This document shows positions 1-11,946 of a stretch of 48,462 nt of DNA, piece by piece. The position numbers and the translations under genes were made by a program. The notes under the pieces were generated by a model. It saw only the letters and a program-made list of their open reading frames with translations. It was not told the origin of the DNA and made no database searches. This DNA is from Lingula anatina (taxonomy: Eukaryota; Brachiopoda; Lingulata; Lingulida; Lingulidae), in NCBI RefSeq assembly GCF_001039355.2, contig NW_019774626.1, positions 45,385 to 93,846 of the forward strand, read 5' to 3'. How positions within the stretch are numbered: position 1 is the first letter of the stretch; each line of letters begins with the position of its first letter.

Positions 1-102
1 CTGCTCAGCTCTACAGTAACTAGTGCACACATGGCCAGCGCACCAAAGAAACTGCTCAGCTCTACAGTAACTAGTGCACACATTACCAGTGCACCAAAGG
101 AA
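1..102. repeat. 51-bp minisatellite at the window edge
   Basis: Two tandem units of 51 bp (1-51 and 52-102), each starting CTGCTCAGCTCTACAGTAAC and ending near GCACCAAAG, with a few substitutions. The array probably continues beyond the left edge. Only the end of one unit is present at the start of the second NOM1 copy (4944), where the assembly join falls. Confidence 0.85.
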
Positions 103-239
103 AATAACCCATCTTAACCCAACAGCAGATCCTAAGTCAGAACTCTTGGTTTAAAATAACGTTTGTTATAAATGTTCAGTGTTTTGGCAGAAACCTATTC
201 TGAGCTAACCATCCCCCCCCCCCCCCCCATGATACTTAC

Positions 240-3200
240 TTTTCAACAGCAGTAACAGCAGTTCGATATCCTTCTCCTGGAAGCGGTCAGCCAGCCTGGA
301 CATCACATCCACTACGAGGACCCAGTGAGTGACCTGGGGTCAGAGAACACATCAAGCCAGTAACTACTGTGAAAATATGGAGGTTACTAAATATCATGCT
401 GGTTTAAAAAAACCATAAAATAGCTCTAAAGGCCCAAAGCTGCACTTCTGCAACATTATACATTTGTAACTAGTGCAAACTTTGTTTATTTTTAATTGAT
501 TGTGTAGTTGTGGCTTGATAAATGTAACTTATATGTTTAGCCTGCCAAAGTAAAGAAAATAAAGAACAGATATTCTGTGTGCAGATTGTAAGAGGCAGTG
601 ATAAGTGCTATAACTCAGGCAAACTGAATAAACAGTTATAACTGAGGCACCTTGCAGCCTTTACTGGCCAATCTTACTGTTTGCAAATTGTGTTTTACAA
701 AAACTAACAGAAAAAAATAACACCTAACACTTCAACAGTTACAATACAAATTTGCTATTAAAAATAAACCTTAATTCCCACATGCTCCCACTGTATCATT
801 GAGTGATAATTCATGCCTATTCATGCTAGTTTCAGTTTTACAATCCTTGCCAAAGGCTTCATAGTGTACAGTGACTTCCAGCCACCAAGGTCTTAGAATC
901 CACCCACACAAAGCAAAATTCAGACAGTGCCCAGTAACTGAACATTTTACCAAATTTTACTAGTCATGCTATAATCTAACTGGCATTTTGCAAAGAGTCA
1001 GTTAACATCACAGGCAGGTTTTACCTTGAAGTTGTACAAGTGTGCCAGGATCAGCAGTAAGTTGTCTGCCTCCTTGTTTCCACCATAGTTGTCACTGCTC
1101 CTGAACAAACTGTCAAATTTTACAGCAATTGTTTGTATGAAGTGAGCACCTGGGAGTCAAATATTAAGATGATTCAGAATTAGTCAATGATCATAATTAT
1201 GTATCTTAAATATCTTGAGAGATGTACATGTCATTTAAAATACATGGCTCGGTATCATTTATGTTTTGATAATAAATTTAAAAAGTAAATATAAAAAATC
1301 TGACACAATTTTGTTATTTAGAAGAAGAAAAATCAGTTTTCTACGCACCAACTTCACTCCCAACATTCCCATGCAAAATGGCCACCAACATCACTATATC
1401 CAAAACAAGCCTCTCTGGCACCAGGACATTGGACGTACAGGATTCCAAGACTAAAGACGTCAGGATCCCATTCATGTCTGCTCTACTGTGTCTACGGAAC
1501 AAGTCCTCAATCTGATGACTAATTGGCTGCATATTGGACTCTGACACTCTGAAAACGTCATCAACAGTTTGAACAGAAACTGAAGTTCTCGATCATTCAA
1601 CATTCTCCATCACACCTGGGGCTGGGCTTGTAAAAGATCTTTAGCCAAAAATTGGCCTTAATGTTTTGATCTCATAAGGTTGTAAGAAATATTTCATTTA
1701 AAAAAAGCATAATAACAAGCAATAAGATAAATCATATTGTATTACAATAGCTTTATAAACATTAAACTTTTTAAAATATTTTGTTGGCAATTCATTTTAT
1801 TTATGAAATTGGTTGCATTTGGTCAAATTATATTTTTTAACCCAAATGGTAAATGATTTAGATAAAATGGAGAAAAGTAGTTTATGTATTTTTGTAGTGT
1901 CAAAATGAAAGCATGTTTGTCAATGTTTTAAATTCAACAAGTTAGCACCACAACTAATGCAAAGGCATGTATCAAATAACTCTCACCTGTTAACCAAACC
2001 TTTCAGCTGCTTCTTCAATCTTTCTAGTTCCACTCTCTTCCTTTCACTCCTTCCCTCCATCATTTCTAGTCTCTTTCCTGGTGGAACATATGCAGCATTG
2101 TGTCCCTTACCCTGGACAATGTTTCCACGTCTATCCCTCAATCTACCGTAAATATCTTCCCGATATTCCGTCTGTTCAGAGTCTTCCCTTTCTTCACCTT
2201 CGGTGGCACTGTCGCCTGCCTCTTCAGCACATGCTGCCATATCATCAGTGTCACTTTCTTCCATTTCACTACTTTCTGTCTCTTCACCATCTTTCCACCT
2301 TGTACTTTTTGTATTTTTGCTCAATTTGTCTTTTTTGGTTTTACCGGTAGTCCTTACTTTTAATTCTTTCTCTTGCATAGAATTTGTGGTACTTTTTTTC
2401 AACTTGCCATCCTTAGATTTCTTTAACAGTTTATTTGAATCATTCAGCTCATCATCATCTCCCCCACTGTTTTCTACAATGTCACCAGTAATGTCATCAT
2501 TGTCACTGTCATCTCCTGTCATCACCTCATCTCTGTCACTGTCATCTTCCTGCTCACTACCAAGACTGTTATCTTCCTCCTCCTCCTCTTCATCATCATT
2601 ATCTTCTTCTTCTCTGTCATCATCCACGTTCAGCCCCTGGTCTTCTGGACCTTCATCATCATTATCATCCTTTTCAATATCATCACCAGAACCTGAGGAA
2701 GGAATTAGTGTTAGCATTAATCTTTTTATTTTATTAATCTTTTTTTTTTAGCATTTTTCTTATTACAGGACTACTTTATAACTCTAAAATGTATTCCAGG
2801 CATTAACACAAGACATTTGTGTCAATTAAAATTATTAAGTTGAAAATCTTGCCTTTTTACAGGTTTTTAAAAAGTGTTGTTTTTTAGATCTTTTCAAATG
2901 TCATTCTTAATATTGCCATTTCTTCATGTGATGTGTCAGCAACAACACAAAGTGTAGGATTAAATGAACATTTTACATGGTCAAATTAAGGAATTTGAAG
3001 AATAATGCAACTCATTTCATAGATTGTACTCCAGTTTTCGTGAATCCACAGGACTTTAAGTTTAACAAACCAGAACCATGTCATTGTGCCTTTCTCCACC
3101 TTAAGCTTGGTTTCAGATTTTTCAAATTGAATTTAGCATTTTGTAGCACATACATTCCTTGTTTTGGCATTTAAAGTTTTGGAAAAGGTGTAGAGATTGT

Positions 3201-3627
3201 TATAACATAAACTGTGCAGCATATGACATCTTCATACAGTAAGGATATCTGTTTATTAAAATGTCTACTGTTTTCCAGTCAGGGGATCTATGACTTTAAA
3301 AAAAAAGTCAATCCTCTTTATTAACAAAGTGATATATGTATAAAATTATATGTATTAAAGGAAAGCAACACACAAGCATTACCATCAGAATCAAAAGCAG
3401 ACCCAAGGTCAGATCCAAGGTCGAGGTCATCTTCAAGGTCAGAGCCATCTTCATAGATAGCCTTGATCTTTTCCGAGTCCACTACATCAAGTATATCTGT
3501 GTAAGTCAGTCAAGGAATTGACAAACTATGATGACTTCTTTTCCACATCATAAAACGGTCACCTAATCTGCTTTTATGTTATAACTTAAAGTAGAAGTTC
3601 AAATAAGATTTTATATATATATATAAG

Positions 3628-3690
<63 letters not shown>

Positions 3691-4325
3691 CCCTACAATC
3701 AGTAATAGATGTTCCTATTCAATATTACTTTATTATTACTTCTAATTTCACAGGACATCCAATTCTACACCTGACTTGGGATGAGACACTACAGGGCCCC
3801 GTATCTCGAAAGCATCGCGTATTGCGAATCGCTATATTGAATAGAGGCTACAATGTATTATATGGGACGAGTATGGGCGAGTTATGGAATCAAGACACTT
3901 GCAAACATGCGCAACATAGAGAAACGTTCGAGATACGGAGCCCTGGACTTAGATGATGTCAAATACTGTGCTTTTTTCAAAGTACAACAACACATTGATA
4001 AATGAAATTTAAATAAAAAATACACTGAAAGTAGAAAACACTGTCTAATAGTAGTAATTTTTTATTATTTTAATAGTATCTTTTCAAACAAATCTTTCTT
4101 CAAATTTTTTTTTAAAGGATACACCCTAAACCATCTTCTTCAAAACTCTTGGGTAAGTTTTTGCCTTTCCTCTTGTTCAGTTTCAGCTGTTTCTCCAGTT
4201 GTTTGATCTGTTTTTCCTCTCTTTTGTTGGCTTCTCGGAGTCCTTGGATTCTACTATCTTCCTCCTGGGGAGAAGAGAGCAAGCAAATCAGATAAAACAA
4301 TTTTGACAATGATGTCATGATAATA

Positions 4326-4393
<68 letters not shown>

Positions 4394-4791
4394 AACACTG
4401 AAAATTGCTTTATTTTGAAATGATATATAAAAATTTTGAATAAAAATTCAGCAAGTAGACATGTCAAATTATTGACATTACCCCAGATATTCAACCATAG
4501 AGTTTCAAGTATATTAACTAAGTTATACTGCAGGGTTTCAATATTTCCCTTTGTTTGTATTATCCTGGAGGGACTGCTATGAAATTTGAAGGTGGTTTTA
4601 TTCTCCAACTTTTGGACATACCACCTGTTATGTACACTACAGCTTCACTGCTGCAATACCTCAGCAATTTCTGCTTTCTTCTTTTTCTTTCTTTCTCTCT
4701 CTTTCTGTCTCTTCCTTTGTTTCTTACGCTTATCACTATCAGCTTTTCTGATGTCTTCCTTTTCCTTGTTCAGGCTCTCCATAGTAGGCAG
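240..4791 (-). CDS. NOM1: NOM1 exons 3-9, downstream duplicate copy (partial)
   Basis: Second set of seven coding exons for the N-terminal and early MIF4G part of nucleolar protein NOM1 (Sgd1 family). Exons on the minus strand, in coding order: 4660-4791, 4132-4264, 3383-3496, 1987-2692, 1349-1548, 1025-1149 and 240-333. Splice sites and phases match the other copy, and all exons are open. The big exon (1987-2692) is 3 bp longer than its counterpart, in frame, and encodes a long Asp/Glu tract, a Lys-rich stretch, then EDIYGRLRD and YVPPGKRLEMM. The exons after it begin the MIF4G helices (ESNMQPISHQIEDLF; NKEADNLLLILAHLYNF; RLADRFQEKDIELLLLLL). There is no exon 1 or 2 for this copy. Either it is an alternative haplotype or a partial gene duplicate. 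The rest of the gene would lie left of the window. Confidence 0.8.
3612..3690. repeat. (TA)n microsatellite in NOM1 intron
   Basis: Almost pure TA dinucleotide run interrupted once by AAGATTT. The matching site in copy 2 (about 8441-8463) is far shorter. Confidence 0.95.
3792..3945. mobile_element. 154-bp MITE with 19-bp inverted ends, full form
   Basis: Starts CAGGGCCCCGTATCTCGAA and ends with its near-perfect inverted complement (TTCGAGATACGGAGCCCTG), one mismatch. There is no coding capacity. It lies in a NOM1 intron of copy 1. I do not see a clean target-site duplication. CAGGG ends recall hAT-type elements, but the superfamily is not certain. Confidence 0.75.
4322..4392. repeat. (ATT)n microsatellite in NOM1 intron
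   Basis: About 23 ATT units in the intron just upstream of the 4132-4264 exon. The same site in copy 2 (about 9001) has none, so the copies differ by roughly 75 bp here. Confidence 0.95.
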
Positions 4792-5101
4792 CTGAATTTG
4801 AGGAAGATTATGAATTAGAATTATATCCTAATCAAAACTATGAATTTTTTCATAACTGTACTGATTTTCATGAGCACTTCTAGTGCAATATAAGGGAAAC
4901 TGAGTATTTTACAATAACCATGATTATCTATTCATTTGCTATNTACACATTACCAGTGCACCAAAGGAAAAAAACCCATCTTAACCCAACAGCAGATCCT
5001 AAGTCAGAACTCTTGGTTTAAAATAACGTTTGTTATAAAAGTTCAGTGTTTTGGCAGAAACCTATTCCGAGCTAACCATCCCCCCCCCCCATGATACTTA
5101 C

Positions 5102-8100
5102 TTTTCAACAGCAGTAACAGCAGTTCGATATCCTTCTCCTGGAAGCGGTCAGCCAGCCTGGACATCACATCCACTACGAGGACCCAGTGAGTGACCTGGG
5201 GTCAGAGAACACATCAAGCCAGTAACTACTGTGAAAATATGGAGGTTACTAAATATCATGCTGGTTTAAAAAAACCATAAAATAGCTCTAAAGGCCCAAA
5301 GCTGCACTTCTGCAACATTATACATTTGTAACTAGTGCAAACTTTATTTTTAATTGATTGTGTAGTTGTGGCTTGATAAATGTAACTTATATGTTTAGCC
5401 TGCCAAAGTAAAGAAAATAAAGAACAGATATTCTGTGTGCAGATTGTAAGAGGCAGTGATAAGTGCTATAACTCAGGCAAACTGGATAAACAGTTATAAC
5501 TGAGGCACCTTGCAGCCTTTACTGGCCAATCTTACTGTTTGCAAATTGTGTTTTACAAAAACTAACAGAAAAAAATAACACCTAACACTTCAACAGTTAC
5601 AATACAAATTTGCTATTAAAAATAAACCTTAATTCCCACATGCTCCCACTGTATCATTGAGTGATAATTCATGCCTATTCATGCTAGTTTCAGTTTTACA
5701 ATCCTTGCAAAAGGCTTCATAGTGTACAGTGACTTCCAGCCACCAAGGTCTTAGAATCCACTCACATAAAGCAAAATTAAGACAGTGCCTAGTAACTGAA
5801 CATTTTACCAAATTTTACTAGTCATGCTGTAATCTAACTGTCATTAAGCAAGGAGTTAGTTAACATCACAGGCAGGTTTTACCTTGAAGTTGTACAAGTG
5901 TGCCAGGATCAGCAGTAAGTTGTCTGCCTCCTTGTTCCCACCATAGTTGTCACTGCTTCTGAACAAACTGTCAAATTTTACAGCAATTGTTTGTATGAAG
6001 TGAGCACCTGGGAGTCAAATATTAAGATGATTCAGAATTAGTCAATGATCATAATTATGTATCTTAAATATCTTGAGAGATGTATATGTCATTTAAAATA
6101 CATGGCTCAGCATCATTTGTGTTTTGATAATACATTTAAAAAGTAAATTTTAAAAAATCTGACACAACTTTGTTATTCAGAAGAAGAAAAATTGATTTTC
6201 TACGTACCAACTTCACTCCCAACATTCCCATGCAAAATGGCCACTAACATCACTATATCCAAGACAAGCCTCTCTGGCACCAGGACATTGGACGTACAGG
6301 ATTCCAAGACTAAAGACGTCAGAATCCCATTCATGTCTGCTCTACTGTGTCTACGGAACAAGTCCTCAATCTGGTGACTAATTGGCTGCATATTGGACTC
6401 TGACACTCTGAAAACGTCATCAACAGTTTGAACAGAAACTGAAGTTCTCGATCATTCAACATTCTCCATCACACCTGGGGCTGGGCTTGTAAAAGATCTT
6501 TAGCCAAAAATTGGTCTTAATGTTTTGATTTCATAAGGTTGTAAGAAATATTTCATTTTAAAAAAGCATAATAACAAGCAATAAGATAAATCATATTGTA
6601 TTATAATAACTTTAAAAACATTAAACTTCTTAAAATTTTTTGTTAGCAATTCATTTATTTACGAAATTAGTTGCGTTTGGTCAAATGATATTTTTTTAAC
6701 CCAAATGGTAAATCATTAAGATAAAATGGAGAAAAGTAGTTTATGTGTTTTTGTAGTGTCAGAATGAAAGCATGTTTGTCAATGTTTTAAATTCAACAAG
6801 TTAGCACCACAACTAATGCAAAGGCTTATATCAAATAACTCTCACCTGTTAACCAAACCTTTCAGCTGCTTTTTCAATCTTTCTAGTTCTACTTTCTTCT
6901 TTTCACTCCTTCCTTCCATCATTTCTAGTCTCTTTCCTGGTGGAACATATGCTGCATTGTGTCCCTTACCCTGGACAATGTTTCCATGTCTATCCCTCAA
7001 TCTACCGTAAATGTCTTCACGATATTCTGTCTGTTCAGAGTCTTCCCCTTCTTCACCTTCGGTGGCACTGTCGCCTGCCTCTTCAGCACATGCTGCCATA
7101 TCATCAGTGTCACTTTCTTCCATTTCACTACTTTCTGTCTCTTCACCATCTTTCCACCTTGTACTTTTTGTATATTTGCTCAATTTGTCTTTTTTGGTTT
7201 CACTGGTAGTCCTTACTTTTAATTCTTTCTCTTGCATAGAATTTGTGGTAGTTCTTTTTAACTTTCCATCCTTAGTTTTCTTTAACAGTTTACTTGAATC
7301 ATTCAACTCATCATCATCTCCTCCACTGTTTTCTACAATGTCACCAGTAATGTCATCATTGTCACTGTCATCTCCTGTCATCACCTCATCTCTATCACTG
7401 TCATCTTCCTGCTCACTGCCAAGACTGTTATCTTCCTCATCCTCCTCTTCATCATCATTATCTTCTTCTTCTCTATCCTCATCCGTATTGATCCCTTCTG
7501 GACCTCCATCATCATCTTCATCATCCTTTTCAAAATCATCCCCAGAACCTGAGAAAGGAATAAGTGTTGGCATTAAACTTTTCATATCTGGTATTACAGG
7601 ACTACTTTATTACTCTAAAATGTACTCCAGGCATAAACACAATAAGACATTTATGTCAATTAAAATTATTAAGTTGAAAATCTTGCCTTTTACAGGTTTT
7701 AAAAAAAGTTTTTTTAAGATCTATTAAAATGTCATTCTTAATATTGCCATTTCTTCGTATGATGTGTCAGCAACAACACAAAGTGTAGGATTAAATGAAC
7801 ATTTTACATGGTCAAATTAAGGAATTTGAAGAATAATGCAACTCATTTCATAGATTGTACTCCAGTTTTCGTGAATCCACAGGTCTTTCAGTTTAACAAA
7901 CCAGAACCATGTCATTGTGCCATTCTCCACCTTAAGCTTGGTTTCAGATTTTTCAAATTGAATTTAGCATTTTGTAGCACATACATTCCTTGTTTTGGCA
8001 TTTAAAGTTTTGGAAAAGGTGTAGAGATTGTTATAACATAAACTGTGCAGCATATGACATCTTCATACAGTAAGGATATCTGTTTACTAAAATGTCTACT

Positions 8101-9406
8101 GTTTTCCAGTCAGGGGATCTATAACTTAAAAAAAAAGGTCAATCCTCTTTATTAACAAAGTGATATATGTATAAAATTATATGTATTAAAGGAAAGCAAC
8201 ACACAAGCATTACCATCAGAATCAAAAGCAGACCCAAGGTCAGATCCAAGGTTGAGGTCATCTTCAAGGTCAGAGCCATCTTCATACATAGCCTTGATCT
8301 TTTCCGAGTCCACTACATCAAGTATATCTGTGTAAGTCAGTCAAGGAATTGACAAACTATGATGACTTCTTTTCCACATCATAAAACGGTCACCTAATCT
8401 GCTTTTATGTTATAACTTAAAGTAGAAGTTCAAATAAGATTTTATATATATATATATATATATCTTACCCTACGATCAGTAATAGATGTTTCTATTCAAT
8501 ATTACTTTTCAAATTTCACAGGACATTCAATTCTACACCTGACTTGGGATGAGACACTACAGGGCCCCGTATCTCGAAAGCAAGACACTTGCACACATGC
8601 GCAACATAGCGAAACTTTCGAGATACGGAGCCCTGGACTTAGATGAAGTCAAATACTGTGCTTTTTTCAAAGTACAACAACACATTGATAAATGAAATTT
8701 AAATAAAAAATACACTGAAAGTAGAAAACACTGTCTAATAGTAGTAATTTTTTATTATTTTAATAGTATCTTTTCAAACAAATCTTTCTTCGAATTTTTT
8801 TTTAAAGGATACACCCTAAACCATCCTCTTCAAAACTCTTGGGCAAGTTCTTGCCTTTCCTCTTGTTCAGTTTCAGTTGTTTCTCTAGTTGTTTGATCTG
8901 TTTTTCCTCTCTTTTGTTGGCTTCTCGGAGTCCTTGGATTCTACTATCTTCCTCCTGGGGAGAAGAGAGCAAGCAAATCAGATAAAACAATTTTGACAAT
9001 GATATTACAACACTGAAAATTGCTTTATTTTGAAATGAAATATAAAAATTTTGAATAAATATTCAGCAAGTAGACATGTCAAATTATTGACATTACACCA
9101 GATATTCAACCATAGAGTTTCAAGTATATTAACTAAGTTATACTACAGGGTTTCAATATTTCCCTTTGTTTGTATTATCCTGGAGGGACTGATATGAAAT
9201 TTGAAGGTGGTTTTATTCTCCAACTTTTGGACATACCACCTGTTATGTACACTACAGCTTCACTGCTGCAATACCTCAGCAATTTCTGCTTTCTTCTTTT
9301 TCTTTCTTTCTCTCTCTTTCTGTCTCTTCTTTTGTTTCTTACGCTTATCACTAGCAGCTTTTCTGATGTCTTCCTTTTCCTTGTTCAGGCTCTCCATAGT
9401 AGGTAG
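5102..9406 (-). CDS. NOM1: NOM1 exons 3-9, nucleolar MIF4G-domain protein (continuous with exons 1-2)
   Basis: NOM1 (yeast Sgd1) is a nucleolar protein needed for 40S ribosome maturation. It binds an eIF4A-like helicase through MIF4G/MA3 domains. Exons in coding order: 9275-9406 (Lys/Arg/Glu-rich), 8822-8954 (acidic/basic helix, LPKSFEED), 8214-8327 (Asp/Glu-rich), 6846-7548 (long acidic tract, basic linker, EDIYGRLRDRHGN, YVPPGKRLEMM, ELERLKKQLKGLVNR), 6208-6407 (ESNMQPISHQIEDLFRRHSR), 5883-6007 (NKEADNLLLILAHLYNF) and 5102-5195 (RLADRFQEKDIELLLLLL). The last three begin the MIF4G domain. All junctions keep phase with GT-AG borders, except that the donor ending the 8822 exon is uncertain. 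The gene is incomplete here: the rest of MIF4G and the MA3 domain are absent, and a second copy of exons 3-9 follows instead. The assignment rests on recognised family motifs, not a search. Confidence 0.87.
8560..8635. mobile_element. Same MITE in NOM1 copy 2, internally deleted
   Basis: Same ends as the element at 3792-3945 at the matching intron position, but 78 bp of the interior are missing, leaving 76 bp. Confidence 0.75.
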
Positions 9407-9793
9407 CTGAATTTGAGGCAGATTATGAATTAGAATTATATCCTAATCAAAACTGAATTTTTTCATAACTGTACTGATTTTCATGAGCACTTCTAGTGCA
9501 ATATAAGGGAAACTGTGTATTTTAAAATAACCATGATTATCTATTCATTTGCTTTTACTGTCTTAAATAATAAAAGTTATTTTTGTTCATTGTTCTAGTG
9601 GTCAGTGAGATACAACATCTACTCACAACAATCTGAAGTAGGCCCCCTGCCGAGTTGGTTGTAAGCTAATAGTGACAACAAATTTCAACTTGTACTAAAA
9701 ACTTTGCTGATATATTTATTGGTAAATCTTTAATTCTGCTAGTAGCAGAAAAACACATTCATCATCATCTGTCTCACTATGACAACTATGAAC

Positions 9794-9892
9794 CTGGTCA
9801 GGTCAAGCAAAGTCAGGTCAGGGGTCAAGTCAGGTCAAGTGAGGTCAAAACAGGTCACAGACCAGGTCACAGGTCTGGTCAAAGGTCATGTC
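9794..9892. promoter_or_regulatory. Cluster of AGGTCA half-sites in NOM1 intron 2
   Basis: Seven exact AGGTCA hexamers plus GGGTCA and two TGGTCA variants in about 100 bp, all on the plus strand and irregularly spaced. AGGTCA is the half-site of many nuclear hormone receptors. It may be a receptor-binding cluster or simply a degenerate minisatellite; the sequence alone does not decide. Confidence 0.4.
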
Positions 9893-10226
9893 ATACAAGT
9901 TCCATTCTCTAGGTTCTGTGTTCACCAGTTTGCATGTTTCTTTCTGATGAATTTACCAAGTGTTGTCAACTCTACCAGTTTGGCTTTTTTCATATTATAC
10001 ATAGCTTGTGTGGGAGCTATAAGATGGAAATCTAAAGGAAAGACAACTTAACAGAATCACACACACACAGACACGTGCCCACTTTTTCCCTGTAAATATG
10101 TAATTTACAAATGATTAAGATAAAAATTTCATCCCAATGGATATCAATAAACTGTAATGATGATTCAACACCATGAAGCTAAAATGAAATTGTCACTATG
10201 GAAAAAGGTCTAATCACACTACTTAC

Positions 10227-10907
10227 TGTCTTTTTCTGCAAGTATGCAGCTTTTCTCATTTTTTTAAGTTTTCGCATTTCTTTCCTTTTTGCCTTCCTTG
10301 GCATATGGCTAACTGCAAATAAAAAAGACACATGTCAAATGTGCATTTTGTGAAGATTTCACTAACATTAAACTGCAGTTTTTGAGTGTCACACTTTTTC
10401 TGAAACATCATCCAAACCAGCAAGGTAACGGCAATTGGATTATCAACATAAACACTTCTGATTGCGTACAACCATGTCTATGATCAAACAACAACTTCTA
10501 TGCAGGTAATATCCATTCCCATTTTAATTAGGCTGCATTCTAAACAGAGGAATAACTAGTCTGAAGGTCAAATATGGTGCGACCCACTTGAATACTTCCC
10601 CACGAGTATCTATTCAGAGTCTAAAATTAGGGGATTAGATGGCAAGCTTTGTAGTGGGTCGCCATATCTGACCCTCTATCCACCGTTTTGAATCAGTCTT
10701 AAATCAAATTTATTTCTGTATCTAATTCCCAGTTTTCTGTCCCAGTTCTGCAGAGCCCCCTGGCCTCAGGTTCACCATACCTTTTTTAACTCCCTGCTCC
10801 TCATGACTGCCAATACCAGCAGGTGTCGCCGCCGCTAACTCCTCAACAGAAGCTCGGAAACGCTTCAAATTTGGCTGGTCAAATCCTCGACCTTTTCTCT
10901 TTGTCAT
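10227..10907 (-). CDS. NOM1: NOM1 exons 1-2 (N terminus)
   Basis: Exon 1 coding part 10781-10907 starts MTKRKGRGFDQPNLKRFR and ends in phase 1 at an AAG|GTATGG donor. Exon 2, 10227-10312, completes the codon and encodes a strongly basic stretch (PRKAKRKEMRKLKKMRKAAY), ending in phase 0 at GTAAGT. This suits a nucleolar localisation signal and the basic N terminus of NOM1. The ATG at 10907 lies one base after a good acceptor (pyrimidine-rich, then CAG at 10909-10911 on the plus strand), so a non-coding 5' exon probably lies upstream. A possible donor for it is at 11538. These exons occur once, unlike exons 3-9. Confidence 0.8.
10566..10673. mobile_element. Small MITE with 22-bp inverted ends in NOM1 intron 1
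   Basis: The left arm GGTCAAATATGGTGCGACCC and the right arm, read inverted (GGTCAGATATGGCGACCCAC), differ by one substitution and one two-base gap. The 60-bp interior has no coding potential. Confidence 0.6.
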
Positions 10908-10908
10908 T

Positions 10909-11946
10909 CTGAAAGTAAAAACATCTTTGAGGTTACATTAACAGATTTAAGATTTGAGGAGGTTTATAAATACAATTAAGCAAGGTTAATGTCCTTATCA
11001 ATTAAAGTTTCACCAGCAAGATACAAAATTGCTAAAGCACAAACGGGTGCAACATAATTGTTTTAACCATCCATTTATTATCTTAGTAAATACATGTAAT
11101 TATTCAATCAAGTGAATTTTTTAAAACAAAGTATAAACAGTTAACTTATTACATTATAATCTTTGGACATAAAATCTACTCGTTTTCTTGCATTATATAG
11201 ATAGAGAGATAGATTCATTTTGCAATAAATAAATATATAACAACTGAGGATAGCACAAAAAGCGCAAAACACTTATATCCATTGTGTTCCTCAAAAGTTA
11301 ATTTCTCGGGAGTTATAATTTCTTTCAGAATAACAGGTTAACTAAAATTCTTTCTGCCACAATAATATACCCTCCGGTCATGTTCATACTGATAAAGGAA
11401 TACACATGTACATGTACATGTACTGTACCGGCCAGTACAGTATATTATCATGAACCCAAGGTTTAGTTGTGCAGTGCTTGCGGAAAAGATATTACAAGTT
11501 GGATTTGCTGCTTCAGAATTCCAACATAAGAGATTACCTATAGTCGTGAAATATTAGTCTGCTATCGTGATCCTTTCAATCAGAGTCCCAGAAATCGTCT
11601 AATGGTGGAACATGTAAATCCTGTACTCGTGCCTTCCTCTCCACCACGTTGTTTTGCTGTTATCATAACATAGCTATAGAGGGCGCTACAATAAGGATAA
11701 CACTGAAAACGATGTAAATTGTTAATTTTGGGAAATGTCAGTCATATTAAATTGTACTCGCACTTTATAAATCAAATATTAATTTGGTAAAGCACCATGA
11801 AAACAAAGAAAAAAACAACGTTATTGACATTTTGCCAAATTTCAAATAAGGCTATCTTGTAACCTCAAAAGTAGGTCACAAGATTTGTGTCACGCTTCCA
11901 GCATGCACAGTGTACAGAGCTCTCGATGTTGGTTGTTTGTGAGTTG
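10909..11946. promoter_or_regulatory. Divergent NOM1/TACO1 intergenic region, likely shared promoter
   Basis: About 1 kb separates the NOM1 start (minus) from the first plausible TACO1 codon (plus). It contains (ACATGT)n near 11404-11422, a nearby imperfect palindrome around TACTGTACCGGCCAGTACAG, and a possible donor at 11538 on the minus strand for a NOM1 5' untranslated exon. No TATA box is obvious. Head-to-head housekeeping genes commonly share such a promoter; that is inference. Confidence 0.4.

Larger units (their letters stand above)
77..4942. repeat. Direct duplication, copy 1 (NOM1 exons 3-9)
   Basis: Nearly the whole interval is repeated at 4944-9550 in the same orientation, introns included, with a few percent substitutions and several indels. 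Copy 1 has a longer (TA)n at about 3612-3690, a 70-bp (ATT)n at about 4322-4392 that copy 2 lacks, and a MITE 78 bp longer than its counterpart. It ends at a single ambiguous base at 4943. That level of difference fits allelic divergence in a polymorphic animal or a recent duplication; the join base and the exon phases favour an assembly artefact. Confidence 0.9.
4944..9550. repeat. Direct duplication, copy 2 (NOM1 exons 3-9)
   Basis: Second copy of 77-4942. It starts just after the ambiguous base at 4943, part-way through the 51-bp minisatellite unit, and fades out after about 9550, where copy 1 has no matching continuation. It lies next to the single-copy NOM1 exons 1-2, so it is the copy physically continuous with the start of the gene. 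Confidence 0.9.

Noticed and set aside
2203-2751. Long plus-strand Ser-rich open frame, repeated at 7011-7727
   Set aside because: It is the antisense of the acidic NOM1 exon; Asp/Glu codons read backward as Ser, and it lacks other gene signals.
3383-3496. AAGGTCA repeats resembling receptor half-sites
   Set aside because: They lie in a NOM1 coding exon and are explained by repeated Asp-Leu codons.
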